Both the position numbers and the translations under genes were made by a program. Below the pieces are notes generated by a model. That model saw only the letters and a program-made list of their open reading frames with translations, was not told the DNA's origin and searched no databases. From positions 1 to 26,839 of the forward strand of contig DASUFI010000094.1 in assembly GCA_036274635.1 (NCBI GenBank): a stretch of 26,839 nt of DNA, in the 5' to 3' direction. This document shows, piece after piece, positions 14,954 through 23,252 of the stretch (the first letter of the stretch is position 1; the number at the start of each line of letters is the position of its first letter). Origin of the DNA: DASUFI01 sp036274635. GTDB taxonomy: Bacteria; Planctomycetota; B15-G4.

Positions 14954-16477
14954 ATGATCGCCCACCTGCTCCTGCTCGCACTCGTCGCCGTGCCGGCCCT
15001 TCAGGCGGCCCCCGCGCAAAGCGCTCCCGCGCAGCCTCCGGCCGCGCAGCCAGCGTCTGCCGACGAGGCCGCCTTCGATGCCAAGCTCACCGCGGCGGGC
15101 CAGGACGTGGCCAAGCTGCTCGACCTGGCCACCGCCTGCACCACCGCCGGCCAGGGTGCGTCCGCGCGCAAGGCTTTCGCGAAGGTGCTCGAGATCGACC
15201 CCGCCAACGAGGCGGCGCACAAGGGCCTCAACCACCAGCTCTACGCGGGCAAGTGGTTCGAGAGCTTCGCCGAGCTCTCGAAGTTCAAGCGCGACGAGGA
15301 CGCGCAGATGAAGGCCAAGGGCCTGGCGCGCTTCAAGGACAGCTTCGTGCCCATCGCCGACGTGTCCTACCTGAAGATGGGCTGGACCAAGGGCGAGGAC
15401 GGCACGTGGGTGAACCCGGTCGACGCCGCGTTCGCCGCCGAGGTCGCGAAGCGCCAGGCCGACGGCTTCCAGTTCCGCGCGGACGACAGCTCCTGGGTCG
15501 CGCCCGACGAGCAGAAGCTGTGGAAGCAGGTGCTCTGGAAATGCGGCGACGAGTGGGTCGAGATGCGCGTGGCCAACGCCTACCACGCCGACATCGCCAA
15601 GTGCTGGAAGCTGACCGGCGACCATTTCGTCGTGTGGACCACGTGCGACTGGGACAAGGGCAACAGCGCGCGCTGGTACGCCGAGCAGGCCTGGCCCGAC
15701 CTCGTGCGACTCTTCGGCGTCGAGCCGGCGGGCAGGCCACGCTTCGTCGTGCTCAACAGCCTCGCGCAGTACAACCAGGCCTCCGGCGGCAACACGCCGC
15801 TCATCCCCGAGTCCGCGGGCGAGTCCTCGGTCTACGGCGCGTACTTCGCCGACCTGGCCGTCGACCGCAACGTCACGCCGCCCCAGTACGCCGGCTGCGG
15901 CGTGAGCTTCTGGGACAGTGACCGCAACCTGATGGCGTGGGGCCCGTACTGGCTGCGCTGGGCCGCGGCGCAGAGCTTCGTCGACGCGATCGACCCGTCG
16001 TGGGACGCGATCGGCGAGGTCATGGCCTCCGGCGGCCAACCCGGTCAGACCGGCATCCCCGGCTTCTGGACGGAGAAGAAGGTGCCCAAGTGGCTGCGCT
16101 ACGGCGCCGCCGCCTACGCCGACCGCTTCCTCAAGAACCCCGAGGCCGCGGCGGGCGCCGACCCCTGGGACATCCGCGCCTTCGCCTTCAAGGAGCTCAA
16201 GCAGGCGGGCGGCCTGCGCCCGCTCGACCAGGTCTTCGCCTTCAAGGTGGACCTGACCAAGCCCGAGGACTCCGCGAAGCTCTATCACGAGGCAGGCCTG
16301 CTCGTGTCCTACGTGCTCGACGGCGCGGAGAAGGACCAGGCCGTGGCCGATGCGCACGCGGCCTTCTGCAAGGCCATGGCCTCCGGCAGCAAGGACGACG
16401 TGACCGCGGCCGTCACGGCTCTGACCGCCGCGCTCACGAAGAGCGAGAAGGAGATCCGCGCCTGGGCGGAGCTCTGA
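14954..16477 (+). CDS. Secreted TPR protein with degenerate peptidase-MA-like domain
   Basis: A 507-residue exported protein. A signal peptide (MIAHLLLLALVAVPALQA) is followed by an Ala/Pro/Gln-rich linker, then one or two TPR-like helices pairs (about residues 48-95; KAFAKVLEIDPANEAAHKGL is a classic TPR). The middle part (about 200-400) resembles the peptidase-MA/DUF1570-type secreted proteins common in planctomycetes. However, the places where HExxH and the WLxEG glutamate are expected read YWLRWAAAQSF (residues 332-342) and VPKWLRYGAAAYADRF (377-392). No HExxH is found in the protein, so it is probably not a working zinc peptidase. GAGG lies 5 bases before the ATG and fixes the start at 14954; the frame is open further upstream but without a ribosome site. 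Function unknown. Confidence 0.75.
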   Translation: MIAHLLLLALVAVPALQAAPAQSAPAQPPAAQPASADEAAFDAKLTAAGQDVAKLLDLATACTTAGQGASARKAFAKVLEIDPANEAAHKGLNHQLYAGKWFESFAELSKFKRDEDAQMKAKGLARFKDSFVPIADVSYLKMGWTKGEDGTWVNPVDAAFAAEVAKRQADGFQFRADDSSWVAPDEQKLWKQVLWKCGDEWVEMRVANAYHADIAKCWKLTGDHFVVWTTCDWDKGNSARWYAEQAWPDLVRLFGVEPAGRPRFVVLNSLAQYNQASGGNTPLIPESAGESSVYGAYFADLAVDRNVTPPQYAGCGVSFWDSDRNLMAWGPYWLRWAAAQSFVDAIDPSWDAIGEVMASGGQPGQTGIPGFWTEKKVPKWLRYGAAAYADRFLKNPEAAAGADPWDIRAFAFKELKQAGGLRPLDQVFAFKVDLTKPEDSAKLYHEAGLLVSYVLDGAEKDQAVADAHAAFCKAMASGSKDDVTAAVTALTAALTKSEKEIRAWAEL

Positions 16478-16480
16478 GCC

Positions 16481-16668
16481 TCACTTCGCGAGCGTGGCGC
16501 GGGCGGCGGCCCAGTCGCCGAGGTGGACGCTGGGTTCGCGAGCGCGGCCAGCAGCTCGTCCTTGTGTGCGCGCCCGGTCCAGGAGCGCGCGGTCAGCAGG
16601 TCGCTGTGCCAGTCGGCATTGTCCTCGATCGAGAGGGCCTTGGTGAGTCCGACACCCGCACGGGCCAC
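16481..16668 (-). pseudogene. Frameshifted C-terminal remnant of an unrecognised gene
   Basis: On the minus strand one frame reads VGLTKALSIEDNADWHSDLL and on through TGRAHKDELLAAL. Just after this a second frame continues REPSVHLGDWAAARATLAK-stop (TGA at 16483-16481). The two halves join naturally if one or two bases are restored near gctcgcgaaccc, around 16530-16540. No plausible N-terminal part exists upstream, where the PRC-barrel gene begins on the other strand. I read it as the decayed tail of a lost gene. I do not recognise the family. A sequencing error could explain the frameshift but not the missing front part. Confidence 0.5.
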
Positions 16669-16784
16669 GCGGCAGGATAGGCCTTGTGGCGCTTGCCGCG
16701 GCAGCCCTCGCGACCCTTGCACTGTGGGGTCGGGTGCGTAGAAGCCCCCGTCCGTCACCCTCTCCCGCAGCAGGATGTGTCCCC

Positions 16785-17735
16785 ATGGTCGGCCGACTCT
16801 CCCTCGCCGTCTCGATCCCCGTGCTGGCCGTCCTGATCGCCGCGCCGCTCCGGGCGCAGGATCCGGGCGGCGGGACGCCGACGCACGCCGCCGGCAAGGG
16901 CGCCAAGGCCAAGGCCGACAAGCCGAAGGACGGCAAGGTCGCACAACACGAGCTGCCGACCGACGGCAACCGGGCGGCCGGCATCCACCGCGCGAATCGA
17001 ATGTTCGAGTCGCGGGTCATGACCGCCGACGGCAAGGACGTCGGCAAGGTCGCCGACCTGGTGCTCGACCCGTCGGACGGCCGCGTCCAGTACGCGGTGC
17101 TCGACGCGGGCAGCTTCCTGGACGCGAGGGGCAAGCTCTTCGCCGTGCCGGTCGACGCGCTGGTCGGCGACACGGGGTCCGCGCACCTCAGGCTCGTCGG
17201 CATCGACAGGGCCGCGCTCGCCGCCGCGCCGGCCTTCGCCAAGACCGAGTGGCCCAAGGACGGCGACCGCGACTTCGTGGCCAAGGTCTGGAAGCAGTTC
17301 GGGCGCAAGCCTTACTGGGACGACAAGGCCACCGGCTTCACCACGATGCGCCTCGGCACGCTGCTGCACGCGCCGCTGACCAACGCCAAGGGCGAGGAGC
17401 TGGGCAAGATCGACAACTTCGCCGTCGACGTGCTGCACGGCAAGCTGCTCTACGCGATCGTGCACCCGTCGGCTTCGACGCAGGCCGGCGAGAAGGCGGG
17501 CGAGAAGGGCAGCGACCCGAACAAGGGCGCCAGCGCGCAGACCGATCGGCGCGTCGCGGTGCCGTGGGCCGCGCTGGCCAAGGGCGCCACGGGCCGCGAG
17601 CTCGTGCTCGACATGGATGCGGCCCACTTCATGACCGCGCCCGGCTTCGAGACCGGCAAGTGGCCCGAGATGTCCGACGCCAAGTGGGTGGCGGACAACG
17701 CCGACTTCTTCACCGGAGCGGGCGCGGCCAGGTAG
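16785..17735 (+). CDS. Secreted double PRC-barrel protein
   Basis: A 316-residue exported protein. The signal peptide covers about residues 1-26 (ending PLRAQ), followed by a Lys/Gly-rich linker. Two PRC-barrel domains can be seen. The first (about residues 72-150) has RVMTADGKDVGKVADLVLDP, then VQYAVLDAG and FAVPVDAL. The second (about 188-285) has GEELGKIDNFAVDVLHGKLL and later VAVPWAAL. PRC-barrels are small beta domains first known from photosynthetic reaction centre H subunits and RimM, and often mediate protein contacts. Exported tandem forms are usually of unknown role. ATG 16785 is preferred over the upstream in-frame start at 16686 because the export signal follows it directly and an AGGA lies 9 bases upstream. 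It ends 7 bases from the convergent SGNH hydrolase gene. Confidence 0.82.
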   Translation: MVGRLSLAVSIPVLAVLIAAPLRAQDPGGGTPTHAAGKGAKAKADKPKDGKVAQHELPTDGNRAAGIHRANRMFESRVMTADGKDVGKVADLVLDPSDGRVQYAVLDAGSFLDARGKLFAVPVDALVGDTGSAHLRLVGIDRAALAAAPAFAKTEWPKDGDRDFVAKVWKQFGRKPYWDDKATGFTTMRLGTLLHAPLTNAKGEELGKIDNFAVDVLHGKLLYAIVHPSASTQAGEKAGEKGSDPNKGASAQTDRRVAVPWAALAKGATGRELVLDMDAAHFMTAPGFETGKWPEMSDAKWVADNADFFTGAGAAR

Positions 17736-17742
17736 GCCCGCC

Positions 17743-18855
17743 TCAGGGCAGGAGGCCGGCCAGGATTCCGTCGGCGATGATGCGCGCCTTGATCTCGGAC
17801 CCGCGCGGGTTGTTGTGCACGATGTCCACGAACAGCCCGCCCTCGGGCACGTCGGCGCCCTTGGGGAACTTCGCGTCGAGATCGACGAACAGCGCGCCGT
17901 GCTCGCTGCAGACCTTGCGGATGACCTCGTTGTGCTCGCGGATGCCCGGCAGGAAGCTCGCGTCCTCCCGCAGGTACGGGTTGGCCTCGTCGATGGTGTT
18001 GCTGACCATCACGACGGCGACGCCGTGCTCCTTCGCGATGCCCGCCATGCTGACCAGGTTGCGCTCGAAGGCGGCGGGGCCGGCGGCTCGCGCGTTGGCC
18101 GCGGTGTCCTGGCCGGGCGGGCTGTTGTACTGGATGAACGGGTTGATGCCGCCGGCCATCTCCGTGCCGGGCGGGCCCGCCTCGTAGTGCCGCGCCGAGC
18201 CGTCCCACACCTTGCGGTAGTGGAAGTACGCGCTGTCGAAGTCCGGATAGGTGCGCGGCCGCCAGTCGTTGATGCCCTCGTAGAGCACGATGGCGTCGGG
18301 CTGCAGGTCGAGCAGGCGCAGCGAGAGGTTGGCCAGGTTCTCGGCCGTGGTGTAGCTGTTCACGCCGGCGTTGATGACCTCGATGTCGCGGTCGGGCCGC
18401 GCCTCGCGCAGGAACTGCTGCAGTCGCAGCGGATAGGTCTCGTCGTCGTTCACGCCGTCGTCGTAGGTGGTGGAGCCGCCGAGGCAGATGATGCGGTAGC
18501 GGCCGGCGGGCTTGGGCTGCTGCACTTCCGGACCGCGGTAGCCGAGGCTGTTGGTGTGGGCCTCGCGCGTGCGCGTCTTGACGGGCGGCCGCGTCCAGTC
18601 GGGCTTGAAGCCATAGTTCAGGTAGGGCAGCGGACGGAAGGCCATCTTGGCCATCTCCTCGTCCGACGGCGCGCCGGCGCCGGCCACCGAGCCGCCACGG
18701 GCCACCGCCCACGCGGCGCTCACGAACTCGAGTGGCGTCACGACGCCCGGCGCGGCGACGCGGCCCACGACCTCCCACGCCGCGAGCGCGAGCACGCAGA
18801 GGAAGAAGACCAGTCCGACTCTGGAGCGACGTGGACGCATTGCGGTCGCGGGCAT
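17743..18855 (-). CDS. Membrane-anchored SGNH/GDSL-type hydrolase (intact copy)
   Basis: A 370-residue protein with an N-terminal membrane anchor (about residues 14-32, LVFFLCVLALAAW). The SGNH hydrolase domain follows. The block I nucleophile is S128 in CLGGSTTYDDG. Further on are NAGVNSYTTAENLANLSLRL (Gly block), LYEGINDWRP (Asn block), and the C-terminal D344-x-x-H347 in VDIVHNNPRGSE. All catalytic blocks are present, so an esterase or lipase-type hydrolase facing the periplasm is likely; in bacteria such proteins often deacetylate polysaccharides. I place the start at ATG 18855 because the duplicated copy starts at the aligned ATG 19690 and the upstream bases are conserved between the two copies. 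No Shine-Dalgarno site is present, but a promoter-like pair lies very close. It is convergent with the PRC-barrel gene. Confidence 0.85.
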   Translation of the reverse strand: MPATAMRPRRSRVGLVFFLCVLALAAWEVVGRVAAPGVVTPLEFVSAAWAVARGGSVAGAGAPSDEEMAKMAFRPLPYLNYGFKPDWTRPPVKTRTREAHTNSLGYRGPEVQQPKPAGRYRIICLGGSTTYDDGVNDDETYPLRLQQFLREARPDRDIEVINAGVNSYTTAENLANLSLRLLDLQPDAIVLYEGINDWRPRTYPDFDSAYFHYRKVWDGSARHYEAGPPGTEMAGGINPFIQYNSPPGQDTAANARAAGPAAFERNLVSMAGIAKEHGVAVVMVSNTIDEANPYLREDASFLPGIREHNEVIRKVCSEHGALFVDLDAKFPKGADVPEGGLFVDIVHNNPRGSEIKARIIADGILAGLLP

Positions 18856-18864
18856 GGGCGTCCG

Positions 18865-18893
18865 AGGATACGGATGGACGGCGGATGCAGGAA
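18865..18893 (-). promoter_or_regulatory. Promoter candidate conserved between both SGNH copies (copy 1)
   Basis: On the minus strand TTCCTG and TATCCT are separated by exactly 17 bases, and TATCCT ends 9 bases before the ATG at 18855. The same two boxes with the same spacings occur before the second copy although the spacer bases differ. The short distance to the ATG and the lack of a ribosome site point to a leaderless mRNA. Confidence 0.5.
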
Positions 18894-19037
18894 GGATGCC
18901 GCGGTGGGCGGCTCGCGGCCGCCCGAGTCGTCGCCCGGGACCGCGGGCGGGCGCGGTGTCATCCTCGGCGTCGGCGGGTCGGGCGCTCCCGAAGCGGGTC
19001 GGCGCCGCGCGCGGTGGGAGCGCGGCGAACCGGCGGG

Positions 19038-19690
19038 TCACCGGCCGGCGGTGCGATCGTGCAGCACGCTGGCCAGCAAGCCGCTGGCGATGATGCGCGC
19101 CTTGACCTCGGAGCCCCGCGCGTTGTTGTGGATGGGATCGCCGAAGAGCCCACCCGGTGGCACGTTCGCGCCCTTGGGGTACAGGGCGTCGAGATCGATG
19201 AAGATCGCGCCATGCGCGGCGCAGACGCTGCGGATGACGTCGTTGTGCTCGGCGATGCCGGCCAGGAAGCCCGGGTTGTCGATGTTCTTGGGGCTGGACT
19301 CGTCGACGGTGATGCTCACCATGACGACGGACACGCCGTGGGCCTTCGCGATGCCTGCCATGCTGATGAGGTTGCGCTCGAACGCGGCGTGACCGGCGGC
19401 GCGCGCGCAGGCGACGGAGTCCTGGCCGGGCGGGTTGGAGTACTGGGCTTGAGGCCGTACATCACGCACGGCAGCGGGCGATAGGCCATCGCCATCTCCG
19501 CCTCCGTCGGCGCGTCGACGGTCGAGCCGCCCGAGGCCACGATCCAGGCGGAACGCGCCAGGCGCAGCGGCGTCACGACGCTCGGCGCGGAGACACGCCC
19601 GACGATCTCCCACGCTGCGAGCGCGAGCCCGCACAGGAAGGCGACCAGTCCGACACCGGAGCGGCGTGGCCGAGCTGCGGTCGAGGCCAT
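19038..19690 (-). pseudogene. Broken tandem copy of the SGNH hydrolase
   Basis: The N-terminal part (from ATG 19690: anchor ALAAWEIVGRVSAPSVVTPL, then CVMYGLKP) matches residues 1-85 of the intact copy. The C-terminal part (QYSNPPGQDSVACARAAGHA to the end) matches residues 242-370 but lies in another frame. Between GLKP and QYSNPP the intact gene has 469 more bases (copy-1 positions 18132-18600). Because 469 is not a multiple of 3, the deletion also shifts the frame. The junction reads aagcccagtac, and CC is shared by both ends (left aagccc, right ccagtac). The deletion removes the Ser, Gly and Asn catalytic blocks and leaves only DPIHNN of the last block. An active enzyme is impossible; a short membrane-anchored peptide could still be made from the first frame. 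Confidence 0.82.
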
Positions 19691-19699
19691 GGCCACCCG

Positions 19700-19728
19700 A
19701 GGATACGCCTGGCCGTCGGATGCAGGAA
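19700..19728 (-). promoter_or_regulatory. Promoter candidate conserved between both SGNH copies (copy 2)
   Basis: TTCCTG, 17 bases, TATCCT, then 9 bases to the ATG at 19690, all on the minus strand. The layout is the same as before the intact copy. Confidence 0.45.
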
Positions 19729-19742
19729 GGACCCCGCGGGTC

Positions 19743-19790
19743 CGCGCCGGCCCGCGCCGGCCCGCGCGGGCCGCCCGCGCGGCGGCAGGC
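19743..19790 (-). terminator. GC-rich palindromic stretch after asnB
   Basis: Just past the asnB stop, the bases include a perfect 14-base palindrome GGCCCGCGCGGGCC (19759-19772) and a repeated cgcgccggcc unit. RNA from this stretch should fold stably and may end or stabilise the asnB transcript. There is no U-run, so it is not a standard intrinsic terminator. Confidence 0.3.
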
Positions 19791-19792
19791 CG

Positions 19793-21463
19793 TCAGCCCA
19801 CGGCGTCCCGGTGCACGCCCTTCACCGCGCGCCCGCTGGGGTCGGCGTTGCCGGCGAAGGACGGGTCCCACGCCAGCGCGGCCGGCGACGAGCAGGCCAC
19901 GCTCGGCCCGCAGGGCACGCAGGCGGCGGCCGACGGGTGCGGGAACAGCTCCTCGAAGAGCGCGCGGTAGAGGTAGCTCTCCTTCGTGAGCGGCGTGCCG
20001 ACGGGGAAGCGCTCGCCGGCCTCCGCGAGGTGGCGGTCACTGACGCGCGCCTCCGCGTGCGCCTTGAGCGAGTCTATCCACGAGTAGCCGACGCCGTCGG
20101 AGAACTGCTCCTTCTGGCGCCAGAGGATCTCGTCCGGCAGCGCGCCGCGGAAGGCCTCGCGCAGGATCTGCTTCTCCATGCCGCCCGGCGCCACCATCTT
20201 CTGCCGCGCCGGCATGCGCATGGCGACGTCCAGGAAGCGCGTGTCGAGGAAGGGCACGCGCGCCTCGATGCCCCAGGCCGCCATGGACTTGTTCGCGCGC
20301 AGGCAGTCGTACAGGTGCAGCAGCTGCAGCTTGCGCACCAGCTCCTCGTGGAAGGCGCGCGCGCTGGGCGCCTTGTGGAAGTAGAGGTAGCCGCCGAAGA
20401 TCTCGTCGCTGCCCTCGCCCGAGAGCACCATCTTCACGCCGGTGGCCCGGATGCGGCGCGCCATGAGGTACATGGGCGTGCTGGCGCGCACCGTGGTCGT
20501 GTCGAAGGACTCGATGTGCCAGATCACGTCGCGCAGGGCATCCAGGCCCTCCTGCACCGTGAACTCGAAGCCGTGGTGCACGGTGCCGATGGCCTGCGCC
20601 GCGCGCTGCGCGGCCGCCAGGTCGGGCGAGCCCGACAGGCCGATGGCGTAGGAGTGCAGGCGCGGCCACCAGGCCGCCTCCGCGTCGCCCGACTCGATGC
20701 GCCGGCTCGCGTAGCGTGCGGCCAGGACGCCGATGACCGAGGAATCGAGGCCGCCCGAGAGAAGCACGCCGTAGGGCACGTCGGTCATGAGGTGGCTGTG
20801 CACAGACTCGGACAGCGCGTCGCGGATCGTGCCCGAGCTCACGGCGCGGTCCGGCACCCCGTCGAAGTCGAACCAGTCGCGCGTCCAGTAGCGCACCGGC
20901 GCCGCGTCGCGGCGGGTCATGACGTGGCCCGGCGGGAACTCCTCGATGCTCTCGCACGCCGCGAGCAGGGCCTTCATCTCGGAGGCCACGGCCAGCGAGC
21001 CGTCGGCGCGGCGGCCCATGTAGAGCGGGATGATGCCCACCGGGTCGCGCGCGACCAGCCAGTCTCCGCTCGCGGCGTCGAAGAGCGCGAAGGCGAACAT
21101 GCCGCGCAGCCGGTGCACGAGCCGCGGCCCGTCGCTCGCGTACAGCGGCAGGATGACCTCGCAGTCCGAGTCGGTCTGGAAGGTGGCGTGCGGCCCGAGC
21201 TCGCGGCGCAGCTCGAGGTGGTTGTAGATCTCGCCGTTGACGGCCAGCACCAGCTGGCCATCGGCCGAGCGCAGCGGCTGCGCGCCGTGCAGCACGTCGA
21301 CGATCGAGAGGCGCTCGTGCGCCATGACCGCACGCTCGCCGGCCCACAGGCCGCTCCAGTCCGGGCCGCGGTGGCGCAGCAGCCGCGCCTGCTGCAGGGC
21401 GAGGTCGCGCGCCGCGCCGGACTGGCCGGCGGGCAGGTCGAAGAGGCAGAAGATGCCGCACAT
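19793..21463 (-). CDS. asnB: Asparagine synthetase B (glutamine-hydrolysing)
   Basis: A 556-residue enzyme that makes asparagine from aspartate, ATP and glutamine (EC 6.3.5.4). It closely follows E. coli AsnB in length and motifs. The N-terminal glutaminase domain needs Cys2 as nucleophile, which fixes the start at ATG 21463 (MCGIFCLFDL), although the frame is open upstream. Also visible are HRGPDWSG (31-38), R51 in HERLSIVD, NGEIYN (76-81) and D100. The synthetase domain has the PPi loop SGGLDSS (236-242), GEGSDEIFGGYLYFHKAPSA, and WRQKEQFSDGVGYSWID. The C-terminus (ECVP-like CVPCGPSVACSS, then DPSGRAV) also matches the E. coli type, so this is a cytoplasmic housekeeping enzyme and not a lasso-peptide or exosortase-linked homologue. 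It stands alone, 193 bases from a divergent MFS gene. GGAG lies 11 bases before the ATG. Confidence 0.96.
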   Translation of the reverse strand: MCGIFCLFDLPAGQSGAARDLALQQARLLRHRGPDWSGLWAGERAVMAHERLSIVDVLHGAQPLRSADGQLVLAVNGEIYNHLELRRELGPHATFQTDSDCEVILPLYASDGPRLVHRLRGMFAFALFDAASGDWLVARDPVGIIPLYMGRRADGSLAVASEMKALLAACESIEEFPPGHVMTRRDAAPVRYWTRDWFDFDGVPDRAVSSGTIRDALSESVHSHLMTDVPYGVLLSGGLDSSVIGVLAARYASRRIESGDAEAAWWPRLHSYAIGLSGSPDLAAAQRAAQAIGTVHHGFEFTVQEGLDALRDVIWHIESFDTTTVRASTPMYLMARRIRATGVKMVLSGEGSDEIFGGYLYFHKAPSARAFHEELVRKLQLLHLYDCLRANKSMAAWGIEARVPFLDTRFLDVAMRMPARQKMVAPGGMEKQILREAFRGALPDEILWRQKEQFSDGVGYSWIDSLKAHAEARVSDRHLAEAGERFPVGTPLTKESYLYRALFEELFPHPSAAACVPCGPSVACSSPAALAWDPSFAGNADPSGRAVKGVHRDAVG

Positions 21464-21533
21464 GGGCTGCGTCGCTCCGGCCGCGCGGTGGCGGCTGCCA
21501 GAGGGGAAAGGCGCCGGACGGACCGGGCCGCGC

Positions 21534-21542
21534 ATTATGGCA
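21534..21542 (-). promoter_or_regulatory. Extended -10 element of asnB
   Basis: Minus-strand TGCCATAAT has TG one base before CATAAT, which differs from TATAAT at one position. It would start a transcript about 64 bases before the asnB ATG. No clear -35, as is usual with extended -10 promoters. Confidence 0.45.
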
Positions 21543-21656
21543 ACCCGACGCGCGTCCGCGGCAGCCGGCCCGGCCTCCACACGAGCCTGTCGTTCACGGC
21601 CGGCTCTTCATGGTCTGATGGGCAGGCCGGACCAAAACCCCGTTCGAGGGTGATGC

Positions 21657-23240
21657 ATGGGCAGCGTGCGGGTCAGCGATGCGGGCGTGGCTCCCAATGC
21701 CAGGCGGCTCCTGTGGGCCGGCTTCATGGCGATCCTCGCGGCGGGCATGGGCTTCGCGCTGCGCGGGGGCATCCTCGACAACTGGGGCAAGGCCTTCGGA
21801 TTCACGGCCACGCAGCTGGGCGCCATCGGCGGGGCCGGCTTCACCGGCTTCACCTTCGGCATCATCAGCGGCGGCGTCGTGTGCGACAAGATCGGCTACG
21901 GCAAGCTGGTCATCGCGGCCTTCGCACTGCACGTCATCTCCGCCTTCGTGACGCTGGGCGCCACGACGCCGGACAACGCCTACCGCATGCTGTCCATCGG
22001 CATGTTCCTGTTCGCCTTCGCGAACGGCACGCTCGAGGCCGTGGCCAACCCGCTGGTCGCGACGCTCTTCCCCAACGACCGCACGCACTTCCTCAACCTG
22101 CTGCACGCGGCGTGGCCCGCGGGCCTGATCCTCGGCACCGTGGCCGGCTGGGTGCTCGACGACATGCTGCAGGTGGACTGGAAGGTGCAGATCACGCTCT
22201 ACCTCGTCCCGACCGCGGCCTACGGCCTGATGTTCCTCGGCCAGCACATGCCGCGCTCGGAGGCGTCGGAGAAGGGCAGCAGCCTCGGGGACATGTTCAA
22301 GGACGTCGGCCTGCTCGGCGCGGCGGTCGTGTGCTACCTGCTCTCGCTGTTCTTCGCGCAGGACCTCGGGCTGCCGGATCGCTGGTCGTACGGGCTCTCG
22401 GGCGTGCTGCTGGTCTGCGTGGGCTTCCTCACGCACGGGTCGCTCGGCTCCTTCCTGCTCTTCGTGCTGTTCGTGGCCCACATGCTGGTGGGCACGGTGG
22501 AGCTGGGCACGGACGGCTGGATCCAGAACATCACCGGCAACCTGTTCACGTCCGAGGAGGGTCGCTTCCTGTTCCTGTGGACCTCCGTGATCATGTGCGC
22601 GCTGCGCTTCGGCGGGAACCTCATCGAGCGCACGCTGCGCCTCTCCCCGGTGGGGCTGCTGCTGATGTGCGCCGTGCTGGCCTTCCTCGGGCTGCACCTC
22701 GCCAGCGGCATGCAGACCTTCGGCATGGCGCTGGTCGCGCTGGGCATCTACGCCGTGGGCAAGACCTTCTTCTGGCCCACGATGCTGGCCGTGGCCTCCG
22801 ACCGCTTCCCGCGCACGGGCGCGGTGGCCATCTCCATCATGGGCGGCATCGGCTTCCTCGGGGCCGGCCTCATCGGCGGCCCGGGCCTCGGCTACGGCAA
22901 GGACCGCTACGCCGCCGAGGCCTTGCGCGCCAGCGACGCCGCGGTCTACGCGCAGGTGCAGGCCGCCGAGCCGTCGAAGTTCCTGTTCCTCGAGCCCGTC
23001 CACGCCATCGACGGCAAGGTGCTGGCCGAGTCGCGCGAGGCCGAGCCGCGCAGCGCGGCGCAGGAGGCCATCGTGGCCGCCGACCACGTCGGCGACCGCC
23101 GCACGCTCCAGGCCGACGCCTTCGTCCCGGCGGCGATGGCCGTCATCTACCTGGGGCTGCTGCTGTGGTTCAAGGCGATCGGTGGCTACAGGTCCGTGCA
23201 CCTCGAGGGCACGAGCGCTGCCGGGGCCGCGCCGGGCTGA
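21657..23240 (+). CDS. Major facilitator superfamily transporter
   Basis: A 527-residue inner-membrane carrier with about 12 predicted helices. The first is at about residues 19-37 (WAGFMAILAAGMGFALRGG) and the typical loop after helix 2 reads CDKIGYGK (residues 76-83). FLNLLHAAWPAGLILGTVAG and GTDGWIQNITGNLF resemble sugar-carrier-type MFS proteins found in planctomycetes and verrucomicrobia. Between the last two helices a long hydrophilic loop of about 90 residues (GYGKDRYAAEALRASDAAVY to about GDRRTLQADAF) is present, which is larger than in standard MFS members. The substrate is unknown. GAGG stands 7-8 bases before ATG 21657. It is divergent from asnB and convergent (12 bases apart) with the channel-like gene. 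Confidence 0.85.
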   Translation: MGSVRVSDAGVAPNARRLLWAGFMAILAAGMGFALRGGILDNWGKAFGFTATQLGAIGGAGFTGFTFGIISGGVVCDKIGYGKLVIAAFALHVISAFVTLGATTPDNAYRMLSIGMFLFAFANGTLEAVANPLVATLFPNDRTHFLNLLHAAWPAGLILGTVAGWVLDDMLQVDWKVQITLYLVPTAAYGLMFLGQHMPRSEASEKGSSLGDMFKDVGLLGAAVVCYLLSLFFAQDLGLPDRWSYGLSGVLLVCVGFLTHGSLGSFLLFVLFVAHMLVGTVELGTDGWIQNITGNLFTSEEGRFLFLWTSVIMCALRFGGNLIERTLRLSPVGLLLMCAVLAFLGLHLASGMQTFGMALVALGIYAVGKTFFWPTMLAVASDRFPRTGAVAISIMGGIGFLGAGLIGGPGLGYGKDRYAAEALRASDAAVYAQVQAAEPSKFLFLEPVHAIDGKVLAESREAEPRSAAQEAIVAADHVGDRRTLQADAFVPAAMAVIYLGLLLWFKAIGGYRSVHLEGTSAAGAAPG

Positions 23241-23252
23241 GCCGGGCGCGCT

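Larger units (their letters stand above)
17743..19739. repeat. Tandem duplication of the SGNH hydrolase gene with its upstream region
   Basis: Two direct copies, 17743 to about 18904 and 19038 to about 19739, share coding sequence and about 49 bases before the ATG (40 of 49 identical by hand count). Copies are diverged in coding sequence, so the duplication is not recent. The second copy is broken. Confidence 0.75.

Noticed and set aside
18894..19037. Possible gene between the two SGNH copies
   Set aside because: The interval is short, GC-rich and lacks a plausible start and product; it appears to be spacer left by the tandem duplication.
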